NCBI GenBank assembly: GCA_016800925.1
Contig: JABCPU010000007.1
Coordinates: forward strand, 310,001 to 374,000
From: Suillus spraguei
Taxonomy: Eukaryota > Basidiomycota > Agaricomycetes > Boletales > Suillaceae
Length of the DNA stretch: 64,000 bases
Reading direction: 5' to 3'
Part shown: positions 31,618-43,372 of the stretch, one piece after another
How positions within the stretch are numbered: position 1 is the first letter of the stretch
How the letters are laid out: every line of letters begins with the position of its first letter
Translations under genes and position numbers: made by a program
The notes under the pieces: generated by a model
The model's database searches: none
Told to the model about the DNA's origin: nothing
What the model saw: the letters and a program-made list of their open reading frames with translations, nothing else

Positions 31618-32451
31618 TCAAGCAATGGGACCAGGTTTGTCCGGATATGCTGAGTGGAAATCCGCTACAAGATCTGATGCATTTCCGAGCTCTGTGGCAA
31701 GTAACCAGGAAGTTTTTTCGTCTGTTCCTTTGTATCCGGACCAACAGATGAGGTATAGGAGTTGGCAATGGTGTCTATGACGGTCCAATTTAGAGTCCAG
31801 GATTTCGGATATCTCATACTCCGGTTCTCCATTGACTTCAACTGGTGGCGGAGGAGGTTGGATGCGATTAGGAATGGTGTTCGGAACTGCTGGCTCTAAC
31901 TGCGAGACATGGAATACAGGATGTATGGAACACATAGAATCCGGAAGTTGGATGGCGAAGGAATGAGTACCCGGGTGGGATATAATTTCAAATGGTCCCA
32001 AATTCTTTTCCAAAAGCTTCTTCAATGGATGAGTGGAGTGGAAGTACTTGGCTTTGACGAAGACTTGTTCTCCAATCTGGAAGTCCGGAGTGGGTTGTCA
32101 TTTAGCGTCCACAGGTCCTTGATAGCGTTTTTGAGCTTCGGACATCTCTACTCGGAGGAACTGGTGAAGTTTGTTAAGGTCTAGGGCATATTCCTGGGCA
32201 CGGATGGAGGATAGGTCGTGTTCTGGATGAATGGAAATGTTCGGATGATAACCCTTATTGGCAAAGAAGGGTGAAACTCCAGTAGTGGCACTCGGAGCAT
32301 TATTATATGCAAACTCTGCGAGGGGCAGTAGTTCGGACCAATTGTCCTGCTGATAGTTGCAGTAGATCCGGAGGTACTGTTCCAGCATTTGGTTGGCACG
32401 TTCTGTTTGTCTGTCCCCTTCTGGGTGATATCCGGATGTGAAGTGTAGTAT
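31618..32451 (-). pseudogene. pol: Family B copy 1 integrase C-terminal half and chromodomain
   Basis: Reads HFTSGYHPEGDRQTERANQM (with the catalytic Glu in TERAN), FAYNNAPSATTGVSPFFANK, then GPFEIISHPGTHSFAIQLP and a chromodomain (EYEISEILDSKLDRH, LYLICWSGYKGTDEKTSWL). Ends at the stop just left of 31621. The solo LTR-B at 32452 separates it in phase from the N-terminal half. Confidence 0.88.
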
Positions 32452-33220
32452 TGTTAAGACTGTACTCAAGGGTAGAGAGATCCGAAGGGCTTTGGCCTCA
32501 GTTCGTACACTGTGCCCCTTTCTCGAGTAATGCCCCTTATTTCAGGGAGGAGTTATTCGTCCGAAGACCCGGGAGGAGTTGCGTGACGGATCCGGGTGTC
32601 CGAAGGTGTCGGATATGGTACGTCCGAAGGTTATTCAGAACGTAAGGAGAGGACAGAGATTAAGGCTAGTTTCGGAATGAGTTCCTAACTAGAAACTAAC
32701 GGAGATGGACTATCCGAAGATAGAGTCGGAGGTATAGACTATAGGAATCAATCCTAAGTCTCGGAAGGTGACTTAAAGTGGAGAGTGGCTTAAGTCCGGA
32801 GAAGGCAGAATGAGTAGAATCTAAGATGATATTCAAACTAAGGTTCTATGGAGATCTACAAGTGGTTTATATACAGTAAGTATCTAAGACGGATAATTAG
32901 CAAGTCCGGGACCGAGGGCTATGTACGAAGTGTAACGGAAGTCTATTAGTTATTGCACAGCGGATCAGTAAGCATGAATCGGAAATGAACACAGGAAACG
33001 GATCAGTAACACAGGACAGAAATATAAACAGCCGGAGTACCGGTAGTAGGAGAAATGACGAAAGGAGATAGACGCAGATGTTCACCAGGGAGTTAAGGTG
33101 CGAGAAGTGAGTACATTCGGATGGGTGGTCCGGACAGGATCTGTGGACCGGACGGATATGGAAACGATCGGATCTGGACGGATATGATCGGATCTGAGAT
33201 TAGAAGTATGGTATATGACA
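32452..33220 (-). repeat. Solo LTR, family B, inside integrase
   Basis: 769 bp, TGTTAAGACTGTACTC to GTATATGACA, with the perfect duplication AGTAT (32447-32451, 33221-33225). It is CpG-rich compared with the copy at 40574. Removing it restores the integrase frame (LDMILHFTSGYHP). Confidence 0.95.
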
Positions 33221-33225
33221 AGTAT

Positions 33226-35592
33226 CATGTCTAACACCTTTCCTAAGGAATGGAAGAAATGGGATACGAACTCTGTTCCTCAATCCGAGGTTACATGGGA
33301 CGGAACACCATGCTTGGAGAATATGTGGAGGAGAAAGAGGCGGGCGAGATCCAGAGAAGTAATGGTGTCATAGGTTGGGATGAATATGGCTTGTTTGGAT
33401 AGATGATCTATGATGATGAGGATAGCTGTATAGCCAGATGAGTCCGGAAGTTGCTCGATGAAATCCATAGAGATGGAGTTCCATGGTTTTTCCGGAATGG
33501 GAAGTTGCTTGAGTAATCCGTAGGGCTTATGTCTTGGAACTTTGGCTCGGGCGCAGGATGTGCAGGATCTGACATACTCTTTGACATAGGCTCGTACTCC
33601 GGGCCAGGTGTAGTTGCGTCAGATGAGCTCGAGAGTACGATTCTGTCCAAAATGTCCGGATAGGGGGTGGTCATGGCAATTCCGGAGGATGCGAAGTCGT
33701 AGATCATTGGTATCCGGAACGTAGATACGGTTGTCACAACAAAGGAATCCACCATCGTCTATTGTCCATCTCGGATCCGAAGGGGCCGGAAAATGTGTTT
33801 GTGCAATGGGGTCATTAGGGAGTGCTATCAGAATGTCTTTCCGGAGGTGTTTGGTGTCCATAAGAACAGCTGCTCTAAGAACTGGAGTTGCTAAAATGGA
33901 AGCTCGTAGGGATGAAGCTAATTGTTCCGAAGTGAATATTGGATGGAGGTTGTGAGGGTTAATCTGAGCATAGTCCTTATCCCCCTCTTTAGGGTAGACA
34001 TCCCATCGTCTAGTGAGGGAATCTGGCTTGACTCCGAGTTTTCCAGGATGGTAACGGATGACAAGGTTGAACTGATGGAGGAACTCAGACCAGCGGGCCT
34101 GTTGACGGGATAGGAGTTTGGTGGTGGAGAAGTACTCAAGGTTCTTGTGGTCCGTGACAACATCTATAGGCTCGGATGAGCCTTCTAGGTAATGCTGCCA
34201 GGTTCGGAATGCAGCATAGATGGCTAGTAGTTCCTTATCATGGACATCATAGTTGAGTTCTGCACCGGACAGTGTCCAGGAGTAAAATGCTACTGGACGA
34301 AGTTCTGAGTCTGGGCATACAATGGACAATATTCCAGCGATAGCATAATCTGAGGCATCAGTTTCCACAACTATAGGAACATCCGGAATCCAATGCATTA
34401 GCACCAGAGCAGAAGTAAAGGCTTTCTTGAGTGCGTCAAATGATTTCCGGCAGTCCTCTGAAAAGTTCCAAGTGACGCCCTTGTGAGTGAGTTGAGTAAG
34501 GGGGACCACGATATCCGAGTAATTGAAGATGAAACAATGATAGAAATTAGCGAATCCGAGGAAGGATTGGATGTCCTTGACTTTCCGAGGTTGCGGCCAG
34601 TCTATGATAGACTGGATTTTCTCGGACGACATTGTCAAGCCGTCCAGAGATAGGAGGTAACCAAGATATTCGACGGAGGATGAATGGAATTCACATTTCT
34701 CAGGTTTGGCATATAGTCGGTGTTTACGGAGATGTCGTAAAACTTCTCGGACATGTTCCTTATGACTTGCAAGGTCTTTGGAATAGATGAGGATGTCATC
34801 CAGATATACTACAACACATACGTCCAGCATATCGGCAAACACGCTATTGACAAAGCGTTGGAAAGCTGCCGGAGCATTTGTGAGGCCTTCTGGCATCACC
34901 AACCATTCATAGGAGCCATAGCGCATATGGAAGGAAGTCTTCCATTCATCTCCTTCTGTTATCTGGATGAGGTGGTATGCAGAACAGAGATCAATTTTGG
35001 TATAAACTTTAGCATGGCTTGGGGAGTCTAGGAGGTCAGCAATGAGGGGTAATGGATATCGGTCCTTTTTGGTGATGTGGTTGAGACCACAGAAATCCAC
35101 ACAAAGGCGGAGGGATCCATCCTTCTTTTTGACAAATAGGACGGGGGCTCTGTGGGGAGAGGATGAGGAACGGAGGAGTCTGGATGAGATGTTTTCATCA
35201 AGGAACTTCCGGAGGGCTTCAAGCTCGACCGGAGAAAGAGAATATATGGTTCCAAGAGGCGGACTAGCCGCTTCTTCCAACTCAATGTTGAGATCATAGG
35301 GTCGATGAGGGGGAAGTTGTCCAGCTTTGCCTTTGTCAAAGACATCCGCGAATTCGTGGTACTCGGAAGGGATTCTGGAGAGGTCTGGTGGATCGGATGA
35401 TACGGATGCAGATTGAAGATTTACTTCGGAGGGACGGAGGTAGATGCTGAACTGAGTAGATCCTTCTAACTTGCAGGCACGGCAAAAGGCCACTGCGTTT
35501 ATCAACAATATGTTAGGGACTGAAGTGCCAGAGGAGGGTTTGGATTTGGTCAGAGGAGGAGTCTCTGCCACGGATGGGATGCTCTGAGGCAA
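33226..35592 (-). pseudogene. pol: Family B copy 1 reverse transcriptase, RNase H and integrase N-terminal half
   Basis: A 657-codon open frame (35592-33619) encodes RT: LFVKKKDGSLRLCVDF, TKIDLCSAYHLI, MPEGLTNAPAAFQRF and catalytic VVYLDDILIYS intact; then RNase H (ETDASDYAIAGIL, YDVHDKELLAI, VVTDHKNLEYF) and the integrase zinc domain start (HDHPLSGHFGQ). A TGA at 33619-33621 precedes the core (SISMDFIEQL, catalytic Asp intact). A second TGA lies in VTSD-GTEF near 33280. DFRGLN is changed to DFCGLN. Protease is missing: codons 1-2 (MP) join directly to gag, showing a deletion. Confidence 0.9.
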
Positions 35593-36238
35593 GTCGCTGG
35601 AATTCTACAACGTACTTGTTGATGTGCTGTCCGTCACGCATGTGGAGTTGTTCTAACTGCATTTCTGCATCTCCGGAGGGATCGTGATGTCCGAAGTTGG
35701 TTTGGAGCTCAAGCATGAACTTGGAGTAGTCATCCATCCAGTCCGGATGGTTGCTATATCCATCCGAAAGGAGATCCGGTTCAAACCACTCAAGAGCCAT
35801 ACCCTTAAGGTAGGATTGGGCGAAATTGACTTTAGCGCGTCTGGAACAGAAAGCGTTAGGTTTGCTCTGGAAGTTGAGCTCACATTGGACGAAGAATGCC
35901 CGGAGCTTGCAAGGTTCGGATCCATTGAAGGTATCCGGCTCACAGATTTTGACTTTGCTATCATCCGAGGTGGGGGTATGATGGCTACTGCAAGCGAGGT
36001 GATTAATGGCTACGGATAGTTGAGCTAGGACCCGGTCCTGAGGGCTCAGATGGATTTTATCTTCTTCGTCATCCGGGTCCTCATTGTCCAGATCATCACC
36101 TTCATCATCCAGTGGGTTACTGCGCAGCTCATCATCAAAGCGAATGGTCGGGCGTGAATTAGAGTCTGGGTCATCCAGGTTCCGAGTTGGTGTTACCGGA
36201 TCCGGTCTGGCTTGACGGGCAGAAATACTTTGACCTAT
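35593..36238 (-). pseudogene. gag: Family B copy 1 gag, N-terminal part
   Basis: Retrotransposon Gag domain: SYLKGMALEWFEPDLL, DWMDDYSKFMLELQTNFG and MRDGQHINKYVVEFQRLAS, preceded by an acidic region. The homologous start codon at 54577 is ATT here (36226-36224), so the start is lost. Downstream of FQRLAS the sequence jumps to the region just before RT. Homology to copy 2 ends at about 36238. Confidence 0.85.
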
Positions 36239-38309
36239 GATGGAATGGCGATTGGAAGGATGTACTCTGTTGCACCTGGCTCTGGAGAGTGCTTCTACCT
36301 GAGATTGCTTTTGACTGTAGTAAAAAGTATGATCCTGATGTCAATTTTTATCAATAAAACTTACCATGTCTTCAAGGGGCCACCTATGAGAACCTTCAAA
36401 CAGTTGACGGTGTTTTATGTGACACTTTCAAGGAGGCATGTTGGTGCAGGGGTCTGCTTGAGGATGATAATGAATGGATCCAGTGCTTGCAGGATGCCTC
36501 TCATATGAGCACTGGACATGGTATGTATAACCTCTTTGCCATCATCCTCATACACTACAATACTACAGACCCCAGTGATCTTTGGAACCACTTCAAGAAG
36601 AATCTCTGCAATGATCTGCACCACCGCCTATCACACGTCCCATTCAGCATCCCCGACCTTACAGATGAAGAGGTTCATGACTATGGTCTCTATCTCATTG
36701 ATGGCATGCTCTGCAAAAATGGAAAGTCTTTGCAAGTGATCCCTCAGATGCCTGTACCTCAAATGGCAGCAAGATGGAGGGCCATGCAGGGAAATCAGCT
36801 CATTGTTGAGCAGCTCCAATATCACCAGGAGGAGCTCCAGCAGATGGTGAACCCAGGAGTGCTTTCTCTTAATCAGGAGCAGAGGACAGTCTTTGATGCA
36901 GTGGTCAATGATGCCATGCAACATAATGAACAAAGACCTGGACATTCATGCTTTGTCCACAGTGCAGGTGGATGTAGAAAGACATATCTCTGCAAGCTCA
37001 TTGCTTCAAAGCTCCATGCTGAAGGCAAGATTGTCCTATGCATGGCTTCCTTTGGAATCGCTTCTCTCCTCCTGCCAGGCGGACGCACAGCTCATTCTCG
37101 ATTCAAAATTCCAATTCCCATCAATGAGGACAGCTCCTACAACATCAAGAAAGGAGATGTCGTGCATGAGCTTTTCAAAGCCACCTCCCTCATCATCTGC
37201 GATGAAATTCCTATGCTACACCATCATATCCTGGAATGCCTTGACCGCTCATTGTGCAACCTTCTGAACGTCAATGCTGATTTTGGAGGAATGACAATGC
37301 TCTTTGGAGGAGACTTCAGACAGACCCTGCTGGTGGTGCCTCATGGATCCAGGGAGCAGATAGTGGGCGCTACATTTTGCAGATCTCGCATCTGGCCAAG
37401 GCTTCACATTTTCCACCTAAAGACAAATATGCAGCTTGGCCAAGACCCGGCCTCTGATGAATTTGCAAAGTGGCTTCTTGAGATTAGAGCTGGGAAGGGC
37501 ACACATGCAGATGGAATGGTTGCCCTTCCGATTCATATGCACTGCCCTGATAATGATATCTGCTCTCTCATCAATGCCCTATACTCTCCTATTCTGCTCT
37601 CTGGGCATCCTCCTGTGAATGATTCCTTTCTCCTGGAATGTACCATCCTCTCCGCAAAGAACACTGATGTGGACAAAATCAATGCCAACATTCTTGAATT
37701 ATTCCCTGGAGATAAAGTGGTCTTCACCAGCGCAGACTCAATCACTGAGAAGGACTATGACTACATCCCACCAGAGTACCTTCATACTCTCACACCATCA
37801 GGGTTCCCTTTGTACAAATTGGAACTCAAAGTGGGTGTTCCTCTCATGTTGTTGAGCAACCTGGACCCCACCAGTGGCCTCTATAACAGAACTAGGATGA
37901 TCCTCCTGTCTTGGACCACACTGTCCTCAGATGTTATATTCTTAGAGATGGAGTTGATGAAGCTCATCAAGATGATCAGAACACTGTACTAATCCCCTGC
38001 ATGATGCTGGATGTCACGTCTGAAGACAATTCTATCCCTTTCAAGTGTCGCCAATTCCCCGTTCGTCTTGCATTCACTATGACAATCAGCAAGGCTCAAG
38101 GTCAAAGTGTGAAGTAAGTTGGGCTGGATTTGCAGACTCCCGTGTTCAGTCATGGACAGCTGTATGTGGTTTTGTCTCACTGCACTCACCCAGAGAGAGT
38201 GCATACCATCTTTCCGGAGCATGAAGAAGGGTCAAAGATGACCAATGTGGTGTATACAGAAGTGCTGAGAGGACTTAGAGATAGAGATGATATGGAGGTT
38301 GAGGATTGA
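36239..38309 (+). pseudogene. Helitron PIF1-like helicase, C-terminal part
   Basis: Encodes RMYSVAPGSGECFYLRLLL at the start, then CRGLLEDDNEWIQCLQDAS and a PIF1-type helicase: Walker A region VHSAGGCRKTYLCKLI, Walker B IICDEIPML, FGGDFRQTLLVVP, and finally [32 protein letters not shown]. This would unwind DNA in rolling-circle transposition. Walker A has Arg where the invariant Gly belongs (GGCRKT for GGTGKT), a frame change lies near 37900, and TAA at 38115 interrupts VK-VGLDL. A GT...AG segment at about 36318-36375 may be an intron. The Rep domain is absent; the matching N-terminal part lies at 16.0-18.9 kb. Confidence 0.85.
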
Positions 38310-38493
38310 TTGATGTATATTGATGTACTTTTATATAGAGGACTGAGTGATGTGATGTACAGTGCACTTTTAGATGGTGCAGTAGATTTTAGTTTAGTTT
38401 TCTTGAAATGCTGCTCAAAATGTACATGTCTGTTTTAAAATCCACTATGATTGTGAATAAGTTAAGGTGCATGAAGTAGTGATTATTAGGATA

Positions 38494-38673
38494 AGCCAAG
38501 GCCAGAAAGCCAAAAAGAGTGTGAAGCACTCTTTCTGGCTTTCTGTGCCTTGGGCAAAAGAGAATTATTGGGATGAAGCCAAGGCCAGGAAGGCAAACAG
38601 AATTATTAGGATGAAGCCAAGGCCAGGGAGCAAAAGGAGTGCAAAGCACTCCTTTTGCTTCCTGTGCCAAAGG
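38494..38673. repeat. Two related long hairpins downstream of the Helitron helicase
   Basis: The first spans 38494-38554 (arms starting GCCAAGGCCAGAAAGCC and ending GGCTTTCTGTGCCTTGGGC, loop around TGAAG), the second 38616-38673 (core GGAGCAAAAGGAGTGC / GCACTCCTTTTGCTTCC, loop AAA). Both left arms share GCCAAGGCCAGG, and a third unpaired copy lies near 38577. Helitrons end in a 3' hairpin, but no CTRR terminus follows here. Confidence 0.65.
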
Positions 38674-39055
38674 AACAATGGGTGGTGGACTTGTCTCAGT
38701 GGATGTGGGTTATTTGCAGATGGCACATTACTTAGCATGTCACCATTCACAATGCCTGGACCTGTCGACAGCACGTATAGGGACTTCCATAGAGGAATTT
38801 AACAGAAGGGGACTCTGAGGATGCTGAAGTGGAATTGACTTTATCTGATGAAGACATGGCTGATGTACTGGATACTGGATTGTACACAGTTATCAAATGC
38901 AGATCTGCCTGGGGTATTTGTATCTTTTATGAACCAAACTCCTTATCGCCTCCAGTCCATATGTTTCATGATGCAGGTGATTTGGCTCATTGTCTTCCTT
39001 GAATTATCTCTAAGTTTCTCGTGTGTTTTCTATGTCTCACGTGTTTCTGTCATAG
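38674..39055. other. No gene recognised
   Basis: Intergenic sequence between the hairpins and the nested LTR block. Nothing supported. Confidence 0.4.
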
Positions 39056-39262
39056 TGTTACAGCCATGCCAAAATGGAGGCTGCTAAGAAGTTCCAGCTT
39101 GGCATGGGGGTCGCACTGAAGCTTCATAACTAATTCAAGGGGGCTTGGCCTCAGCTCATGTGCTGTGCCCCTTATATGAGTATGTGCCCCTAATTTCATA
39201 TGAAGTCCAAAGGGGAGTTCCAGTGAAGTCTGGAGGAGAACTCCAGAGGAACTCTAGGACTA

Positions 39263-40149
39263 TGTTAGCAACCTAGCCAGGCGCTAAGGAACTTGAGTGG
39301 TATCTGCGATGGGCACTCTATCAAGAGCGGCGGCCCATGCGTATCAGTCTCCTAGCGTGGAGTGCGCTAGTTGTGTTGGTCAGAGGTGGGCGCTACGCGC
39401 TGTCTCACGACCTACGTCACAGAGATGAGGTTCTTGATGACGATCAAAGACATAGAAGCGATGAGCTTCTACGAAGTTTGAATAGTGACAATAAGCTTAT
39501 GAAAAGCTTATTGAAAGAATTTCAGGGTCGAAGATCAAGTAGATTCAAGTTAAAGAAGTACAAAGGCTATCTGCACATATTTATACATAAGGTTGAATCA
39601 GAGCGCGAATACGTAAGTATTGCTGAATTAAGTATGAAGTCAGATAGCCAATAAGAGGACGCATGCTCATGAACGAGTCAGAGGCGTATCAACCAATGAG
39701 AATGCGCATGTGTGCGAAGGAGTTATAAGTGCGAAGCCGAAGGTATAAAGGGTACGAGCCAATGAGGCGACGCACGAGTTAAGAAAGGTAAACGGTAAAA
39801 GGATAAAGCATAACACGATACCAAGACATCCTTGAAGGTAGACAGGGGGTTTCCGTGAACTGAGCGAGTGTGTGTGTTGAAGCGCAAGGTAATGCAATGA
39901 GCGCAAAGGAGGCACTTGAAGTGCGTGAAGCAAGAGAGGCGTGTATAGGCATGAAGGAGGTAGAAGGCGCGTGAAGAGGGCGTGTTCAACGACGATGGAG
40001 GAGACGAGTGTAGGTGAGGTAGGGAGTGACGATGGCAATCCAGATGAGACAGCGGAGGACAAGGATAGAAGCCTTGTCGGGACGAGAGTAGACGGCGACG
40101 CATAGGAGGAAAAATAATAGTAGCGGCACAAGAAGGTGTTCTTGTAACA
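39263..40149. repeat. Solo LTR, family C
   Basis: 887 bp, TGTTAGCAACCTAGCC to GGTGTTCTTGTAACA, with the perfect duplication GACTA (39258-39262, 40150-40154). A near relative lies at 49054-49946. No internal region is present anywhere in the window, so the encoding element is unknown. A TATAAATA-like box is readable on minus near 39590. Confidence 0.93.
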
Positions 40150-40573
40150 GACTAGACTGCTCAGAAGAGCGCAGACAGACTACCAGAGGAGCATGGGAAA
40201 CATGCCGGAACTATTTCCGGAGGACAGGGATTAAAGGTAAGACTACTGGGACATGTCCCAAGTAGAATGGAACAGAGGACAGACTGCCAGATAAAGTCCA
40301 GGGCAGGATAGGAGCAAAGCTCCAGGGGGAAAGATGATCCATAGGAGGTCAAGGATAGGATAGGATAGGACCAGAGGACAAGGAGCAGAGGAGTGAGGAG
40401 TGAGGAGTGGAGCTCCATGGATCTAGGGGAGGTATTGCCCTACTGTAGAGGAGTAGGTCTGGAGATTATGTAATGATAGTATAGGCTACTATGGATGAAG
40501 TCCAGAGTAGAAACAGACAGAGGAAGACTACCAAAGGTAGAGCTGGAGATGAACAGGATTAAAGACAGGAGTC

Positions 40574-41280
40574 TGTTAAGACTGTACTCAAAAGGTAAAG
40601 GATCTGAAAGGCTTTGGCCTCAGTTTGTACACTGTGCCCCTTTCCTGAGTATTGCCCCTTATTTCAGAGGGAAGATATTTGTATGGAGGTCTGAAGATGG
40701 TCGCGTGATGGATCTGGATGTCCAAAGGTAACAGATATGTCATGTCCGAAGGTTATCCGGAATGTAGGAATGGAATGAGGTACAAGGCTAGTGTCGGACA
40801 GAGTCCTAACTAGAAACTAATGGACGTAGACTACACAAAGGTAGAGCTGGAGATAGTAGACTATAGAAATCAATCCTAAGTCTCGGAAGGTGACTAGAGC
40901 CGGGAGGAAACTCAAGTCCAGAGGAACAGAATGAGTAGCATCTAAGATGATATTCAAACTAAGGTTCTATGGACATTTACAAGTGGTTTATATACTGTAA
41001 GTAACTGGCACAGATAATCAATGAGTCTGGGACCAAGGGCTATGTATGATGTATAATGGAAGTCTATTAGTAAATGCACAGCGGATCAATAAGCAGGATG
41101 GAAATATACATAGCCGGAATACTGAAGACAGGAGGATTGCTGAAAGGAGGTAGACACAGATGTCTACAATGGAGTTAGAGTGCGAGAAGTAGGAACTTTC
41201 AGATGGGTGGTCTGGATAGGATCTGTGGACTGGATGGAAGCAGGATCGATCAGATCAGAACAGATGTATGGTATATGACA
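40574..41280 (-). repeat. Solo LTR, family B
   Basis: 707 bp, TGTTAAGACTGTACTC to GTATATGACA, with the perfect duplication GAGTC (40569-40573, 41281-41285). Many sites that read CG in the 32452 copy read TG or CA here, so it is older or more heavily deaminated. Confidence 0.95.
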
Positions 41281-41999
41281 GAGTCGGACAAAGTCCGGAA
41301 AGCATAATATAACAAAGGGTCAAATGTCTGGCCTAGGGAATACGCCAATAGGCCTAAACCAGAAGCTTACAAGGGCTGGAGTCCAAGTGCGAGAACAGAA
41401 CAAAGTTATATTGACATGAGAAGTATAGGAGGTACAAAGATAGAAAGCAGAAGGAAACAATCAATAGGAAAACATCAATGGAAAAACATCAATATTCAGA
41501 CTGAAGTCTGCTAGAGTATAAGTGCGAGTTTATATACTGTAGGGAACATAGGTATGGATCAGTAAGCAAAGTCTGAGGCTATGTATGTAGCATGTGGAAT
41601 CACATTAGTTAGTTTGACAGAACATAAGTATATGAACTCGGAGATGAGATATGTACAGAATAGATTATCAAGACAGAGACAGAGGTAACCGAGAGCCAAA
41701 GACAAGGACATACCATAAATGGGGTAATGCACGTGGCACAGGAATATGTCCAGAGATGAACGCAGGGAGATCCGGGATCCAGATAGGACATGGATGGGGA
41801 TCGGATGTGGTGGGGATGTCCAGGATATCAGAGAAGGGAAAATCCGGACATAGTGGTGGGTGAGACTGTGCTCAGGGTGGACTAGGATGTGTGTAGAGCT
41901 AGCAGGCTAGCTGCAGGGATCCAGAGGTACGGAGATATGGAGATTAGGTCAGGAGGTCATAGTGGAGATGGGGTGTGAAGTACGGTATATGACACATAG

Positions 42000-42575
42000 G
42001 TTGTATTATCATTGAGTGTGTCTTATGTGATCCAAGATCATGCGCTTCTCCTGGCTGACACAATTTTTTTTTTGGTTTTACATACCATGATGACATTGCT
42101 GGCAACCAAAGGATATTTGCCTGGATCTGTATATATCCTTGTTTCAATAAGATCAAATTGGTGCAGTATGTTTTTCATTGGTCATGGATCAATGATCAAT
42201 AATTCCCCAGTCTCATGGTACCTTCCTCTTCAACAGCTATTTTCTTCCTGAGTTTGGAATGGCACATTTCAAAATTTGTCCATTTGGTCCACATGATTCA
42301 GCTGCCAGTCAAACACAAATCCACAAATGAGTCATCTGTTGTCCCCTAGAAGGCTACTTTGGATAGTGTGTGCACCTTCATACTGAGTACTCATATTGAC
42401 GTCATACATGAATTCATTGCATCTCCTATTTTGCACAACTCCAATGTGACACAGTACATATTTGTACTGGTGCTCTTAATCACATCCAGAAGTCAGAATG
42501 GCCTATAGTGCTATAACACTAGGTCAATGGGAGCTCTATTCTTGTGAGTGCATTACTGTACTGTTGCAGAATGTC
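42000..42575 (-). pseudogene. Unrecognised decayed coding remnant
   Basis: Minus-strand translation gives a protein-like but stop-ridden run: QYKYVLCHIGVVQNRRCNEF, then ETGELLIIDP and HQFDLIETRIYTDPGKYPLV. I do not recognise the family. It continues the host sequence into which LTR-D (39056) was inserted. Confidence 0.3.
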
Positions 42576-42579
42576 ATTA

Positions 42580-42701
42580 ATGTGCAGAGTGCAAGAAGTA
42601 GGAAGGTTCAGATGGGAGGTCCAGATAGGATCTTTGGACCAGATGGAACCAGGATCGATCAGATCTGATTGGATCTGAGATCAGATGTATGGTATATGAC
42701 A
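42580..42701 (-). repeat. LTR-B fragment
   Basis: Ends ATCAGATGTATGGTATATGACA and matches the last 120 bp (plus strand) of LTR-B; the rest is missing and no target duplication pair was found. Confidence 0.75.
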
Positions 42702-43027
42702 GCTTGTGAGACAAGGATGAAGCATATGCATAGAACTATTACTGGTAAGTGGTCTTTGATGCAGTGTTCCTGCTGTTGTATACCTCACAAGTCTGCAGGC
42801 ATTTTCTTAGGATGCAGCTGTGCCATATGGCCATTGACCATCAGGTTGAATGGACATTTGTTGTTCTGGCACTGCTCCACAATGTGCCATATAGTGTTGG
42901 AGTGGTACATCAGGGACAAGACTAGCTGTTGTGCATCTCACTGAAGCATGGGACCTTACTGATCAACAACTCTAATGTTTTGCCAGAGGGTTTGACACAG
43001 ATTGCCACAAGGCTCACCAAAGAAGGC
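42702..43027 (-). pseudogene. Unrecognised decayed coding remnant
   Basis: Minus strand reads AFFGEPCGNLCQTLWQNIRV, MYHSNTIWHIVEQCQNNKCP and MVNGHMAQLHPKKMPADL with scattered stops. Protein-like, family unknown; perhaps the same host gene as 42000-42575. Flanked by LTR-B fragments in opposite orientation. Confidence 0.3.
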
Positions 43028-43249
43028 TGTCATATACCATACATTTGATCTCAGATCTGATCTGATCTGATTGATCCTGCTTCTGTCCGGTCTACAGATC
43101 CTATCCGGACCACTCATCTGAAACTTCCTACTCCTCGCACTCTAATTCCATTGTGGCCATCTGTGTCTACCTCCTTTTGGCAATCCTCATGTCTCCAGTA
43201 TTCCGTCTATGTATATTTCCATCCTGCTTTTTGATCCACTACCTATGTC
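43028..43249 (+). repeat. LTR-B fragment, inverted
   Basis: Starts TGTCATATACCATACATTTG and matches the first 220 bp of LTR-B in sense orientation. It abuts a second LTR-B fragment in the other orientation at 43250, probably one LTR-B inserted into another. Confidence 0.75.
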
Positions 43250-43372
43250 TGTTAAGACCATACTCAAAAGGTAAAGGATCTGAAGGGCTTTGGCCTTAGT
43301 TTGTACACTGTGCCCCTTTCCCGAGTATTGCCCCTTATTTTAGAGGGAAGATATATGTCCAAAGGTGGTCAT
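43250..43372 (-). repeat. LTR-B fragment
   Basis: TGTTAAGACCATACTC onward for about 120 bp of LTR-B (plus-strand left end), then unrelated sequence from TGTTGTAAAG. Confidence 0.75.

Larger units (their letters stand above)
18971..36238 (-). mobile_element. Ty3/gypsy element, family B copy 1, interrupted and truncated
   Basis: One element with sense strand minus: 3' LTR at 18971-19740, polypurine tract, antisense gene (19936-20136 and 30774-31560), then integrase, RNase H, reverse transcriptase and gag on the minus strand up to about 36238. Its 5' LTR is missing: the right edge passes straight into Helitron sequence. Nested inside are a complete family A element (20137-30768) and a solo LTR-B (32452-33220). 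About 1 kb covering the gag C-terminus, zinc knuckle and protease is deleted at about 35592. The element entered the Helitron, and a later deletion removed its right LTR with the Helitron middle. Confidence 0.8.
39056..41994 (-). repeat. Solo LTR, family D, with two other solo LTRs nested inside
   Basis: Reads TGTTACAGCCATGCC to GTACGGTATATGACA on plus, with the perfect duplication CATAG (39051-39055, 41995-41999). Subtracting the nested LTR-C (39263-40149) and LTR-B (40574-41280) and one duplication each leaves 1335 bp, the normal LTR-D length. Confidence 0.92.

Noticed and set aside
39337..40131. ORFs in family C LTR on both strands
   Set aside because: Not conserved in frame between the two LTR-C copies and inside an LTR with TG...CA ends and target duplication.
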